Part shown: in pieces, positions 1 to 8,436 of the stretch
Numbering within the stretch: the first letter of the stretch is position 1
Layout: each line of letters starts with the position of its first letter
Assembly: GCA_020025535.1 (NCBI GenBank)
Contig: JAHHRY010000011.1
Coordinates: forward strand, 1-45,644
Origin: Oscillospiraceae bacterium
GTDB lineage: Bacteria; Bacillota; Clostridia; Oscillospirales; Oscillospiraceae
DNA: 45,644 nucleotides
Direction of reading: 5' to 3'
Notes under the pieces: model-generated
Told to the model about the DNA's origin: nothing
Databases searched by the model: none
The model's input: the letters and a program-made list of their open reading frames with translations, nothing else
Made by a program: the position numbers and the translations under genes

Positions 1-4
1 ATTA

Positions 5-979
5 TCATTTACTACCGCTTTTGTCAATACCTTTTTTTACTTTTTTTGACTTTTTTATTTTCTCTATTCCTGACACAAGAATTGGCAGTATAATCCAGAT
101 CACTATTGCCATTACTGCCACTATCCACTTCTGTATGGGAACATTCATAACCGACAGGATTACTTCAACAACTAGCACACACCATAACACAATCTTTGCT
201 TTTCCCGGCAGTATCTTTTCCGCCGCGCTTCCGATGCCGCTGAACAGGAAGCTGGTGAGCGAAAACCACCCAACCGTAACCAGCGCGCACACAAGCGCTT
301 CCAGGCGTCCTTTGATTCCCAGCACCTGAATACTGCGGCTCATTTCATATATAAGATTTGCCGATCCGCTGCACACCTCCGCAGGAAGCACGCTTCCAAC
401 GATCATTGCAGCTGTGCCGGTAAATATCGGCAGTACCAGCAGCCATGCTTTCTTTCTCCCCAATGATTCTCTCGGAATACAAATAGCAGCAGCCGGTGTC
501 AGAAGTACAATGACGGCAAGCCAGCCGATTCTTTCGCTGTCTGGGATCAGTGTTTCCCATCGTGTCTGAGACAGGCCAAAGCTCAATATCAGTCCATAGC
601 CCATTACCATTAGAAAAAAGAGAACACCCGCAACTCTTGCCGCCGTTTCTGCCCCTTTGGAAGCAGACCAGCAGCCCAGAAACAAGAGCACAACTGGAAT
701 CACCGGGTCGCCTTTTCCCATCGGCCAGCTTTCGCCCGTAAATTTGGAAAACAGACCGATTACCACCAGCAGCCACAGTGCCTGAACAACTGCCAGCCAT
801 TTGGGGATATTGTCTTCTTCCGTAATTCGCAGCACCACCCCGACGGCTGCGATGCACGCAACGCCAATTGCTGTCACATAAATCCAGTTGTATCCTGCCA
901 GCAGCTGCGCTGCAGGCGCCGTCAACGCAACAAACAGCCATGCCAGCAGCTGTATTGCAGTTACTTTCTTACGAAACAA
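5..979 (-). CDS. gerAB: GerAB-type spore germination permease
   Basis: Integral membrane protein of 324 residues, almost entirely hydrophobic with roughly ten membrane-spanning stretches, and a short lysine-rich C-terminal tail (IEKIKKSKKVKKG). The N-terminal segment (KKVTAIQLLAWLFVAL) and overall topology fit the GerAB/spore germination permease family (amino acid/polyamine/organocation superfamily), the presumed germinant-sensing subunit of a Ger receptor in the spore inner membrane. It is slightly short for the family, which is usually about 360 residues. Third gene of a minus-strand operon: its start overlaps the end of the short GerC-like gene by 11 bases, so translation is probably coupled. 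The family call is confident; the germinant is unknown. Confidence 0.85.
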   Translation of the reverse strand: MFRKKVTAIQLLAWLFVALTAPAAQLLAGYNWIYVTAIGVACIAAVGVVLRITEEDNIPKWLAVVQALWLLVVIGLFSKFTGESWPMGKGDPVIPVVLLFLGCWSASKGAETAARVAGVLFFLMVMGYGLILSFGLSQTRWETLIPDSERIGWLAVIVLLTPAAAICIPRESLGRKKAWLLVLPIFTGTAAMIVGSVLPAEVCSGSANLIYEMSRSIQVLGIKGRLEALVCALVTVGWFSLTSFLFSGIGSAAEKILPGKAKIVLWCVLVVEVILSVMNVPIQKWIVAVMAIVIWIILPILVSGIEKIKKSKKVKKGIDKSGSK

Positions 980-1436
980 GTCGCATTCCCCCTTCCTCGG
1001 TAATCAATAGCGGAATATCCCCTTTCCGCCTATGGCATTCCAGCAGCGTTTTTCCCGGTTTGTGTGCATTTAGAAATTGCGCCGCCTTTTTCATATCCGT
1101 CTGACCCGCTTCCATACACACATAGCAAGTTGGACGCAGAAAGTCTGTCAGTTCCTCGATTAGCACTTCGCTTTCGGGCGTGATAATCAGATAGTCCGCG
1201 GTTTCCAGAAAGATTTCACCCATGGCATGTTCTTTCAGGTTTTCAAAGGCTTCTTCCAATGTTGCTCCGCTGCCTGATTCTCCCGTATCCGTTTCCACAG
1301 TAATCGTCTCTTCACAAACACCGACTCGAATCACTTCCACAGGCTGCAGCTCCGCCACATCCGTCCCGACAAACAAGTGATCTCCAAATACAATCACCAG
1401 GAGTACCAAAAATGCCAGTACCGACCATCGTTTCAA
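969..1436 (-). CDS. Short GerC-like protein of the germination operon
   Basis: 155-residue protein with one N-terminal hydrophobic segment (residues 4-22) followed by a soluble domain. The stretch DVAELQPVEVIRV and the ETDTGESGSG region resemble the first domain of Ger(x)C proteins. Two things are odd: canonical GerAC proteins are lipoproteins of about 370-400 residues, whereas this one is less than half that length and has no cysteine near the signal segment, so it cannot be lipidated in the usual way. It lies exactly where gerC belongs, overlapping gerA by four bases (ATGA) and gerB by 11. I infer a reduced GerC equivalent anchored by an uncleaved signal; a truncated gerC is the alternative. 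Confidence 0.65.
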   Translation of the reverse strand: MKRWSVLAFLVLLVIVFGDHLFVGTDVAELQPVEVIRVGVCEETITVETDTGESGSGATLEEAFENLKEHAMGEIFLETADYLIITPESEVLIEELTDFLRPTCYVCMEAGQTDMKKAAQFLNAHKPGKTLLECHRRKGDIPLLITEEGGMRLVS

Positions 1437-2890
1437 CGCTGATTCCTCCTGTCTTGCGGATGCAGTTCCGGATTGCGCTCTTTAGAGTATCGTAACCGCC
1501 GCCGAAAAATTGTGGCACCTTTAATTTTTGAAAATGGTGCTAAATAAGCTACATCCAAACAGGTCAGCTGGGACAAATGAATCAAAAGCGCAATCGCACC
1601 TACCGTCACGCCAAACAAACCTGCGATTGCTCCCAGTACCGCCACCACAAACTGCCAGACGCGGATTGCCTGAGCAAAATCCCGGTTTGGCAGCACAAAG
1701 CCGCAGACACCTGCAATACTCACCGCAATCAGCGCCGCCGGCGAAATCAGCTTTGCCTCCACGGCAGCCGTTCCCACCACAATGCCGCCGATAATGGAAA
1801 CCGACTGTCCGATAGACTGTGGCAAATGGATACCGGATTCCTGCAGCAGTTCAAAGGCAATCAGCAGGCCCAGCACTTCCACCGCAGTGGAAAAAGGAAC
1901 CGACTGTTTGCTTTCTATCATGGCCCGAAGCATAGGCAGCGGGATCATTTCCTGATGAAAGGTTGCCATGGCAATATAGAATCCCGGAATAACCAGACTC
2001 AGCAGCAGAGCCGCATACCGCAGCACTCTTATACAGGAAGCGGAAACATAATCGCTGCCTCTGTCCTCGGGGCTTTCCATCAGGAAGCCCAAGTCCGCCG
2101 GTGCCAGATACCCCAGCGGCAGCCCGTCCACCAGCAGTCCCACTCTGCCGTCCAGAATCCCATGGCAAAATCTGTCTGATCGTTCGGTGTACTGCATCAA
2201 AGGAAACGCCGTTGCCCGGGAGCCGGTGACATATTCTTCCACCGCCGCAGGGGACAGGATACCGTCAACATCAATTTCCAGCAGCCGTCTTTTCATCCTC
2301 GCCACCAGTTCCGGATTGGTGATTCCCTCCAGATACACCACCGAAACATTGGTAAGGCTTCGTCTGCCCACTTGTGTTTCGTAAATCCGCAGATCCGGGC
2401 TTCGCAAATGGCGGCGAATCAGACTGGTATTAGAGCGCACAGTTTCCACAAAAGCATCCTTGGGCCCTTTTATGGTGTTTTCCACTTCCGGCGGAGAAAC
2501 ACTGCGCTTTTCTCCGGTCTTTACTTCAAACGCAAGTGCCCCCACTTCCGGAAACAGCACCACGCAAAATCCGTTTACCAATTTCAGCGCCACCGCGTCC
2601 AGATCTTCGCAAGGACTGGCTACCGAGTTATAGATTGCCCCATCCAGCGCAGACTGATAAATGGACGCCATCGTTTCTCCCCTCAGATGCTCTGTAATTG
2701 GTTTGAAAATGTAGTCCGAAGCATCACCGCCGGAAATCAGGCCATCAATTCCGTAGGTATATAAGGTAAACTTGTCGCATTGCAGCTTTCTATAAACAAA
2801 ATCCCCGGCACCTTGGAAAATAGCGCAGATGTTTTCGTCCGTCAGTGCTCCGGGATACTGTATTTTTTTGCCTGTCGATGGTTGCTCCAT
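1433..2890 (-). CDS. gerAA: GerA-family spore germination protein (GerAA type)
   Basis: 485-residue protein. The soluble N-terminal half (1 to about 285) contains the conserved LRSPDLRIYETQVGRRSLT and YLEGITNP regions of the GerAA/SpoVAF family. The C-terminal half carries several membrane segments, including the family signature around FSTAVEVLGLLIAFELLQES and LPQSIGQSVSIIGG, then GFVLPNRDF. Family members are about 480-500 residues, so it is full length. The start is supported by GGGAGGTGA a few bases upstream of ATG. First gene of the gerA / gerC-like / gerB operon, which would be expected to be transcribed in the forespore; I do not see an unambiguous sigma-G promoter in the 120 bases shared with mnmE. 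Confidence 0.92.
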   Translation of the reverse strand: MEQPSTGKKIQYPGALTDENICAIFQGAGDFVYRKLQCDKFTLYTYGIDGLISGGDASDYIFKPITEHLRGETMASIYQSALDGAIYNSVASPCEDLDAVALKLVNGFCVVLFPEVGALAFEVKTGEKRSVSPPEVENTIKGPKDAFVETVRSNTSLIRRHLRSPDLRIYETQVGRRSLTNVSVVYLEGITNPELVARMKRRLLEIDVDGILSPAAVEEYVTGSRATAFPLMQYTERSDRFCHGILDGRVGLLVDGLPLGYLAPADLGFLMESPEDRGSDYVSASCIRVLRYAALLLSLVIPGFYIAMATFHQEMIPLPMLRAMIESKQSVPFSTAVEVLGLLIAFELLQESGIHLPQSIGQSVSIIGGIVVGTAAVEAKLISPAALIAVSIAGVCGFVLPNRDFAQAIRVWQFVVAVLGAIAGLFGVTVGAIALLIHLSQLTCLDVAYLAPFSKIKGATIFRRRLRYSKERNPELHPQDRRNQR

Positions 2891-2956
2891 ATTCTCACCT
2901 CCCGGGTAGTGTCCCCAAATCGGTCAGAAATATAAATTTTCCTTTTCGCTCCGTAT

Positions 2957-2985
2957 TTGCAATCCCTTATAAATTGTGCTATGAT
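2957..2985 (+). promoter_or_regulatory. Sigma-A-type promoter for mnmE
   Basis: TTGCAA at 2957-2962, a 17-base spacer, and TATGAT at 2980-2985. It lies about 26 bases before the mnmE start, in the divergent gap with gerA. Confidence 0.7.
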
Positions 2986-3011
2986 AACAAAAATTGCAAG
3001 GGAGGGATACC

Positions 3012-4373
3012 ATGTCCCACATTATTGCCGCCGTTTCCACCGGCAATCAGGTGACCGCCATCGGCATTATCCGGCTGTCCGGCGACGGCTGTGCCCAGGT
3101 TGCCGAAAAGGTGTTTGCTTTACAGAATTATCCGTCTTTTTCCCAGGTTCCTAACCGAAAACTGGTTTTGGGTACGCTGAAGGATAAAGAAGGCCGCACA
3201 ATCGACCAGTGTATGGCCGTGTATACCCGCGGGCCTCACAGTTATACGGGTGAGGACACCGTGGAATTTCACTGCCACGGCTCACCCGCCGTATTGGCCG
3301 CCGCTTTGGAGGCGCTGTATATTGCCGGAGCCAGCCCCGCCAAGCGAGGGGAGTTTACCAAGCGGGCATTTATGAACGGGCACATGGATCTGACACAGGC
3401 GGAAGCCGTCATCGATCTGATCGAGGCAGACACTCCCGAGGCGGCTGCCAACGCCGCCGGTCAGGTGGGCGGCGTGCTGCAAAAGAAACTGTCCCCCATC
3501 TATAATGTGCTGACAGATCTGTGCAGTCATTTCCATGCCGTGCTGGACTATCCGGATGAGGATATCGAAGATTTCGGCTTGGAAAATTACTACGGTACCC
3601 TTCGGGACAGTGCTAAGGCGCTGCATACGCTGCTGCAGTCCTATTCCCGGGGACGGATTCTCCGTCAGGGTGTTTCCGCCGCCATTCTTGGCAGGCCCAA
3701 TGTGGGTAAGTCCAGTCTTCTGAATGCGCTGGCAGGCTTTGAACGGGTCATCGTCACCGATGTTCCCGGTACCACACGGGATACCGTAGAGGAAACCGTG
3801 ATGGTTCGTTCCGTAAAGCTGAGACTGATTGACACCGCCGGCATCCGGGAAACCGAGGACAAAATCGAAGCAATGGGCGTAGAGCGCTCCCGTGCCGCTG
3901 CCGAAAACGCAGATCTCGTGATTTTTGTATGTGACGGCTCTTCTCCTCTGACAGAGGACGACCAGAAAATCATGGAGCTGTGCACAGATTCCCCCAATGC
4001 CATTGCGCTTATCAACAAATCCGACAAAGGCACCGTCGTACTTCCCAGTGATTTGCCCTTTATGAACGTGATCCCCGTCTGTGCAAAAAGCGGCGAGGGA
4101 CTGGAGCAGCTGGCAGACGTGATTGAGGAAATGTTCTCCGACGGCGCTCCCTGCGACGGTTCGATTCTCACCAACGCAAGGCAGTTCGACGCCATCCGCA
4201 GGGCATACGAGTCCATGCTCTCTGCATTGCAGGGGCTGAAGCTGGGTCTGACACCGGACGCCGTTCTGATTGACGTGGAAGAATCCATGTCCGCCATGGG
4301 TGAAGTCACAGGTGCCACCGTCCGGGAAGATATTACCGCCCGGATTTTTGAAAGATTCTGCGTAGGAAAGTGA
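3012..4373 (+). CDS. mnmE: tRNA-modification GTPase MnmE
   Basis: 453-residue GTPase that with MnmG makes the (carboxymethyl)aminomethyl group at wobble U34 of tRNAs. Visible: N-terminal tetrahydrofolate-binding domain (TGNQVTAIGIIRLSGDG; YTGEDTVEFHCHG), inserted G domain with G1 GRPNVGKSS at 227-235, G2/G3 PGTTRDT and DTAGIRET, G4 NKSD, and the C-terminal catalytic CVGK motif, the last four residues. The start at 3012 was chosen over an in-frame ATG six codons upstream because GGAGGG ends six bases before it and the family begins near IAAVSTG. It has its own promoter and overlaps the cysteine desulfurase reading frame. mnmG is not adjacent. Confidence 0.96.
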   Translation: MSHIIAAVSTGNQVTAIGIIRLSGDGCAQVAEKVFALQNYPSFSQVPNRKLVLGTLKDKEGRTIDQCMAVYTRGPHSYTGEDTVEFHCHGSPAVLAAALEALYIAGASPAKRGEFTKRAFMNGHMDLTQAEAVIDLIEADTPEAAANAAGQVGGVLQKKLSPIYNVLTDLCSHFHAVLDYPDEDIEDFGLENYYGTLRDSAKALHTLLQSYSRGRILRQGVSAAILGRPNVGKSSLLNALAGFERVIVTDVPGTTRDTVEETVMVRSVKLRLIDTAGIRETEDKIEAMGVERSRAAAENADLVIFVCDGSSPLTEDDQKIMELCTDSPNAIALINKSDKGTVVLPSDLPFMNVIPVCAKSGEGLEQLADVIEEMFSDGAPCDGSILTNARQFDAIRRAYESMLSALQGLKLGLTPDAVLIDVEESMSAMGEVTGATVREDITARIFERFCVGK

Positions 4374-4378
4374 AAACT

Positions 4379-5509
4379 ATGATTTATTTAGACAATTCCG
4401 CCACCACCAAGCCCTGTAAGGAAGCAGTGGAAGCCATGACTGCCGCTCTGACCGAAAACTGGGCCAATCCCAGTGCCCTCTATCATTTCGGCATTGATAC
4501 CGCCCGGACACTGAGAACCGCAAGAGGTCAGGTTGCCGCCGCCATGGGTGCCGAAGCCGACCGGGTGTTCTTCACCTCCGGCGGCACGGAGGCCGACAAC
4601 TGGGCCATTTTCGGTACCGTAAAACGAATGGGCAAACGGGGCAAACATATTATCACCACCGCCATTGAACACCATGCCATTCTTAACTGCATGAAAGATC
4701 TGGAAGCACAGGGTTTTGAAGTTACCTACCTCCAGCCGGACGACATGGGCCGCATCTCTCCGGACGCGCTGAAAGCCGCACTCAGAAAGGACACCATTCT
4801 GGTTTCCGTTATGATGGTGAATAACGAAGTCGGATCGGTCATGCCCATTGCTCAGATGGCGAAGCTGACCCACAAGCTGTGCCCGGATGCCTATTTCCAC
4901 ACCGACGCTGTGCAGGGCTTCCTGAAAGTCCCCTTCTCCGCAAAAACACTGGGCGCCGATCTGATTTCCGTATCTTCCCACAAGGTGCACGGCCCCAAGG
5001 GTGCCGGAGCACTTTATATCAGCCCCCGTCTGAAATCCTTCCCGCCCCTGCTGCTGGGCGGCGGTCAGGAAAGCGGATTCCGCAGCGGTACGGAGGGTAC
5101 GCCCGCCATTTTCGGATTTGCCGCTGCCTGTGCCGCAGCCGAATCTACCTTCAGAGCTGACGTTTCCAGGGAGAAAAACCTGCTGGACGGCCTTTCCGAA
5201 AGGTTATGTAAACTCGACGGCATCAAAATCAACGGTGCTCATGAAGCTCCCCATATTTTGTCCGTCTCCATTCCCGGCGTCCCCACGCAGAACTCCCTCA
5301 ACATCCTGCAGGATGCAGGCATTTGCGTTTCCGCCGGTTCTGCCTGTGCCAAAGGACACCGCAGCCATGTGCTGAGCGCCATGAATCTGTCTCCTGAAAC
5401 CATTGATGGTTCCTTCCGCGTCTCCATCTGCCGGGACACTACGCAGGAAGAACTGGACAAGCTGGTAAGCACCATTGAACAGGATATTCTCCCCCGCTTC
5501 AAAAGATAA
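4379..5509 (+). CDS. Cysteine desulfurase (NifS/IscS family)
   Basis: 376-residue PLP enzyme that takes sulfur from cysteine as a protein persulfide for Fe-S clusters or tRNA thiolation. Visible: N-terminal IYLDNSATTKPC, PLP-binding FTSGGTEADNW, the Schiff-base lysine in SSHKVHGPKG (Lys202) and the catalytic cysteine in AGSACAKG (Cys323), so the active site is complete. The preferred start is ATG 4379 (AGGA 11 bases upstream). A GTG at 4370 overlapping the mnmE stop (GTGA) would add three residues. Tight coupling to mnmE suggests a role in making s2U in the same wobble base that MnmE modifies; this is inference, since mnmA is not in view. Confidence 0.93.
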   Translation: MIYLDNSATTKPCKEAVEAMTAALTENWANPSALYHFGIDTARTLRTARGQVAAAMGAEADRVFFTSGGTEADNWAIFGTVKRMGKRGKHIITTAIEHHAILNCMKDLEAQGFEVTYLQPDDMGRISPDALKAALRKDTILVSVMMVNNEVGSVMPIAQMAKLTHKLCPDAYFHTDAVQGFLKVPFSAKTLGADLISVSSHKVHGPKGAGALYISPRLKSFPPLLLGGGQESGFRSGTEGTPAIFGFAAACAAAESTFRADVSREKNLLDGLSERLCKLDGIKINGAHEAPHILSVSIPGVPTQNSLNILQDAGICVSAGSACAKGHRSHVLSAMNLSPETIDGSFRVSICRDTTQEELDKLVSTIEQDILPRFKR

Positions 5510-5516
5510 CAAAAGC

Positions 5517-5548
5517 CCCCTCATCGGCATTCGATGAGGGGACTTTTT
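5517..5548. terminator. Bidirectional terminator between cysteine desulfurase and proS
   Basis: A 10-bp perfect stem (CCCCTCATCG 5517-5526 with CGATGAGGGG 5532-5541), a 5-base loop, and ACTTTTT on the plus strand. On the minus strand the stem is followed by GCTTTTGTT, so it can serve both converging units. Confidence 0.85.
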
Positions 5549-5567
5549 ATAGCGTTATCAGTGGATA

Positions 5568-7004
5568 TTAGTAGGCAACGCCCCAGTAGATCATCTTCTT
5601 GGCAGGCTTGCCGCAGATGGGGCAAATATCATCCAGATGCTCCTGTGCAAAAGGCACGCAGCGGGAAGACATACCGGCCACGTCCTTCATCTTCAGCTCG
5701 CATTCCAGGTCGCCGCACCACATGGTCTTGATAAAGCCGCCGTTTTTCTCCTGCAGCTCCTTGGCTTCCTCCAGAGAATGTGCCTCGTAAATGTGCTCAT
5801 CCAGATTCTTCTTGGCCTTGGCAAACATACCGTCATGCACCAGCTGCAGCTGTTTGGCAACTTCCTTCTCCAGGTCCTCGATCTTTGCAATCACCTTTTC
5901 GCCATCGTTGCGGCGAACCAGAACTACCTGACCGTTTTCCAGGTCACGGGGGCCGCACTCAACACGAACAGGTACACCCTTCATTTCGTACTCGGCGCAC
6001 TTCCAGCCCATGGAGTTGTCGGAGTCGTCCATCTTCACACGGAAACCGGCATTCACCAGACGGTTCTTGAGATCCGCAGCAGCCTCAAGGACACCGGGCT
6101 TATGCTGAGCAATGGGCAGAACCACGACCTGCACAGGCGCAATCTTGGGAGGCAGAACCAGACCGTTGTTGTCGCCGTGGGTCATAATGATGCCGCCGAT
6201 CAAACGGGTAGACACGCCCCAGGAAGTCTGATGCGGATATACCTTCTGGTTGTTCTGATCGGTAAAGGTAATGTCAAAAGCCTTGGCAAAGCCGTCGCCA
6301 AAGTAGTGGGAAGTGCCGGCCTGCAGAGCCTTGCGGTCGTGCATCATGCACTCAATGGTGTAGGTAGCTTCTGCGCCATTGAACTTTTCCTTGTCGGTCT
6401 TCTGTCCGCGGGTAACGGGCATGGCCAGCACATTTTCGCAGAAGTCTGCATAGACGTTCAGCATCTTTTCCGTCATTCCCCGGGCCTCTTCCGCAGTTGC
6501 GTGCATGGTGTGGCCTTCCTGCCACAGGAACTCTCTGTGACGCAGGAAAGGACGGGAGGTCTTTTCCCAGCGCAGAACGCTGCACCACTGGTTGTACATC
6601 ATGGGCAGGTCCCGGTGGGACTGAATTACATTCTTGAAATGCTCACAGAACAGAGTCTCGGAAGTAGGACGGATGCAATAGCGCTCCTCCAGCTTGTCGT
6701 TGCCGCCGTAAGTAACCCATGCACATTCGGGGGCGAAGCCCTCAACGTGATCTTTTTCCTTCTGCAGCAGGCTCTCAGGAATCAGCATGGGCATATAAAC
6801 ATTCTCCACACCTACCTTTTTGAACTCAGCATCCATGATATGCTGGATGTTCTCCCAGATGGCATAGCCATAGGGGCGGTAGATGAACATACCCTTAATG
6901 GAAGAATAATCGATGAGCTGTGCCTTTCTGCACACATCGGTAAACCACTGAGCAAAATCTACCTCCATATCGGTAATTTGCTCGACCTTCTTTTCTTTTG
7001 CCAT
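5568..7004 (-). CDS. proS: Prolyl-tRNA synthetase, archaeal/eukaryotic-type
   Basis: 478-residue class II synthetase charging tRNA-Pro. Motif regions are visible: RPYGYAIWENIQ, the proline-pocket region IRPTSETLFCEHF, motif 2 WCSVLRWEKTSRPFLRHREF, QEGHT, and HQTSWGVSTRLIGG. The short length without the editing insertion and the C-terminal cysteine-rich zinc-type tail (CPICGKPAKKMIYWGVAY) mark the ProS type 3 group found in many Clostridia. The start at 7004 (MAKEKKVEQ) follows AGAGGATGAT; an upstream in-frame extension of 22 residues is not family-like. The leader is only about 20 bases, so there is no room for a T-box. Confidence 0.95.
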   Translation of the reverse strand: MAKEKKVEQITDMEVDFAQWFTDVCRKAQLIDYSSIKGMFIYRPYGYAIWENIQHIMDAEFKKVGVENVYMPMLIPESLLQKEKDHVEGFAPECAWVTYGGNDKLEERYCIRPTSETLFCEHFKNVIQSHRDLPMMYNQWCSVLRWEKTSRPFLRHREFLWQEGHTMHATAEEARGMTEKMLNVYADFCENVLAMPVTRGQKTDKEKFNGAEATYTIECMMHDRKALQAGTSHYFGDGFAKAFDITFTDQNNQKVYPHQTSWGVSTRLIGGIIMTHGDNNGLVLPPKIAPVQVVVLPIAQHKPGVLEAAADLKNRLVNAGFRVKMDDSDNSMGWKCAEYEMKGVPVRVECGPRDLENGQVVLVRRNDGEKVIAKIEDLEKEVAKQLQLVHDGMFAKAKKNLDEHIYEAHSLEEAKELQEKNGGFIKTMWCGDLECELKMKDVAGMSSRCVPFAQEHLDDICPICGKPAKKMIYWGVAY

Positions 7005-7031
7005 ATTTATCATCCTCTCGGAGTGCATTAT

Positions 7032-7060
7032 ATTACACTTTATTTTATCACATTTGTCAA
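7032..7060 (-). promoter_or_regulatory. Promoter for proS
   Basis: On the minus strand TTGACA (7060-7055), 17 bases, TGTAAT (7037-7032). A TATAAT four bases further downstream of that hexamer is an alternative -10 but with a poor spacer. Confidence 0.55.
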
Positions 7061-7123
7061 GGGCTTGCATAGAGAAAGCCGGAGAATCGCCGCCCCGGGT
7101 TCAGGAATAATTTCAGAAAAACA

Positions 7124-7152
7124 TTGTATTTCCAAAGAACATTTGCTATACT
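7124..7152 (+). promoter_or_regulatory. Promoter for serine dehydratase / ychF
   Basis: TTGTAT 7124-7129, 17-base spacer, TATACT 7147-7152, about 43 bases before the start codon. Divergent from the proS promoter. Confidence 0.7.
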
Positions 7153-7195
7153 TGTGGGAGACTGTTGAAGTAATTAAATAAGTGAGGAAGTTTTT

Positions 7196-8410
7196 ATGAA
7201 GTCTATCAGAGATATTTATAAAATCGGCAAGGGTCCCTCCTCGTCCCATACCATGGGTCCGGAGCGTGCCGCTAAAATATTCCGTGATGAGTATCCCAAT
7301 GCAGATGCTTTCCGTGTACTTCTGTACGGTTCCCTTTCCAAGACCGGCGTGGGGCACGGCACCGACCGCGTCCTGAGAGAAGTTCTCTCTCCTCTGCCTG
7401 CCGAAATTGTCTTCTGCAAAGAGGACATTCCCGGAGCTCATCCCAACACCCTGGATTTCTTCGCTCTGAAAGACGGCAAGGAAATCGGCACCATGCGTGT
7501 GGAATCCGTCGGCGGCGGTGATATTCGTATTGCCGGCAAGACCAGCAATGCCGATGATGAAATCTATCCTGAAAACTCTTTTGCAGAAGTCGTGGACTTC
7601 TGTAAATGGCGTTACCTGCCCAACCTCAGCGACTATGTAGAGCTGAACGAAGGCCCCGAGATTTGGGACTTCCTCCGGGAAGTCTGGGAAACCATGAAGC
7701 GTGCCATTGACGAGGGTCTTAATGCCACCGGTACACTCCCCGGAGGTCTCGGCGTACAGCGCAAGGCCAAATACCTGATTGAACAGGAGCTGGAAACCGA
7801 AGTTCCTCAGGTTCGGGAATGCCGGATCATCTGCGCCTATGCCTTTGCCGTGTCCGAGCAGAATGCGGATAACGGCACCATCGTCACCGCTCCCACCTGC
7901 GGTGCCTGCGGCGTGCTTCCTGCAGTTCTGAGATATGTGCAGGAAACCCGTCATCTGTCTGATGACGAAATTCTCCGCGGTCTTGCCACCGCCGGTATCA
8001 TCGGCAACCTTGTAAAGCAGAATTCCTCCATCTCCGGCGCAGAGTGCGGCTGTCAGGCCGAGATCGGCACCGCCTGTTCCATGGCGGCAGCTGCTCTTGC
8101 AGAGCTGTACGGTCTGAATCTGGATCAGGTGGAATATGCCGCAGAAGTAGCCATGGAGCATCACCTGGGTCTGACCTGTGATCCCATCTGCGGTCTGGTG
8201 CAGGTCCCCTGCATCGAGCGGAACGCCGTTGCCGCCATGCGCGCCCTGAACGCCTGTAATTTAAGCTATTTCCTCTGCGGCACCCGAAACATCAGCTTCG
8301 ATATGGTCTGCAAGGCCATGTACGAAACCGGCCTGAATCTGGGGCATCAGTACAAGGAAACCAGTGAAGGTGGTCTGGCTCGTTTCTATAACCGTCGTAA
8401 GAACATGTAA
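7196..8410 (+). CDS. sdaA: L-serine ammonia-lyase (Fe-S L-serine dehydratase, single chain)
   Basis: 404-residue enzyme converting L-serine to pyruvate and ammonia with an oxygen-sensitive [4Fe-4S] cluster. The N-terminal beta-type domain starts with IGKGPSSSHTMGP. The C-terminal alpha-type domain carries the cluster region: TCGACGVLPAVL (Cys235, Cys238), GAECGCQAEIG and TCDPICGLVQVPCIERN. Both domains are in one chain of normal length, as in other single-chain anaerobe enzymes, rather than the split sdaAA/sdaAB pair. AGGAAG lies six bases before ATG. It feeds pyruvate metabolism; ychF follows after 26 bases and is probably co-transcribed. Confidence 0.95.
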   Translation: MKSIRDIYKIGKGPSSSHTMGPERAAKIFRDEYPNADAFRVLLYGSLSKTGVGHGTDRVLREVLSPLPAEIVFCKEDIPGAHPNTLDFFALKDGKEIGTMRVESVGGGDIRIAGKTSNADDEIYPENSFAEVVDFCKWRYLPNLSDYVELNEGPEIWDFLREVWETMKRAIDEGLNATGTLPGGLGVQRKAKYLIEQELETEVPQVRECRIICAYAFAVSEQNADNGTIVTAPTCGACGVLPAVLRYVQETRHLSDDEILRGLATAGIIGNLVKQNSSISGAECGCQAEIGTACSMAAAALAELYGLNLDQVEYAAEVAMEHHLGLTCDPICGLVQVPCIERNAVAAMRALNACNLSYFLCGTRNISFDMVCKAMYETGLNLGHQYKETSEGGLARFYNRRKNM

Positions 8411-8436
8411 TTCACCGAAAGGAAGACATATCATAT

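Noticed and set aside
5637..7181. Plus-strand open frame of 514 codons
   Set aside because: It lies entirely antisense to proS, which has all synthetase motifs; the frame is open only because of codon bias in the real gene, and it has no family features.
7005..7195. T-box leader for proS
   Set aside because: The proS promoter lies only about 30-55 bases from the start codon, so no leader of T-box size exists and no T-box sequence is visible.
7040..8164. Minus-strand open frame of 374 codons
   Set aside because: Mirror of the serine dehydratase gene; it also crosses the promoter region between proS and sdaA and has no family features.
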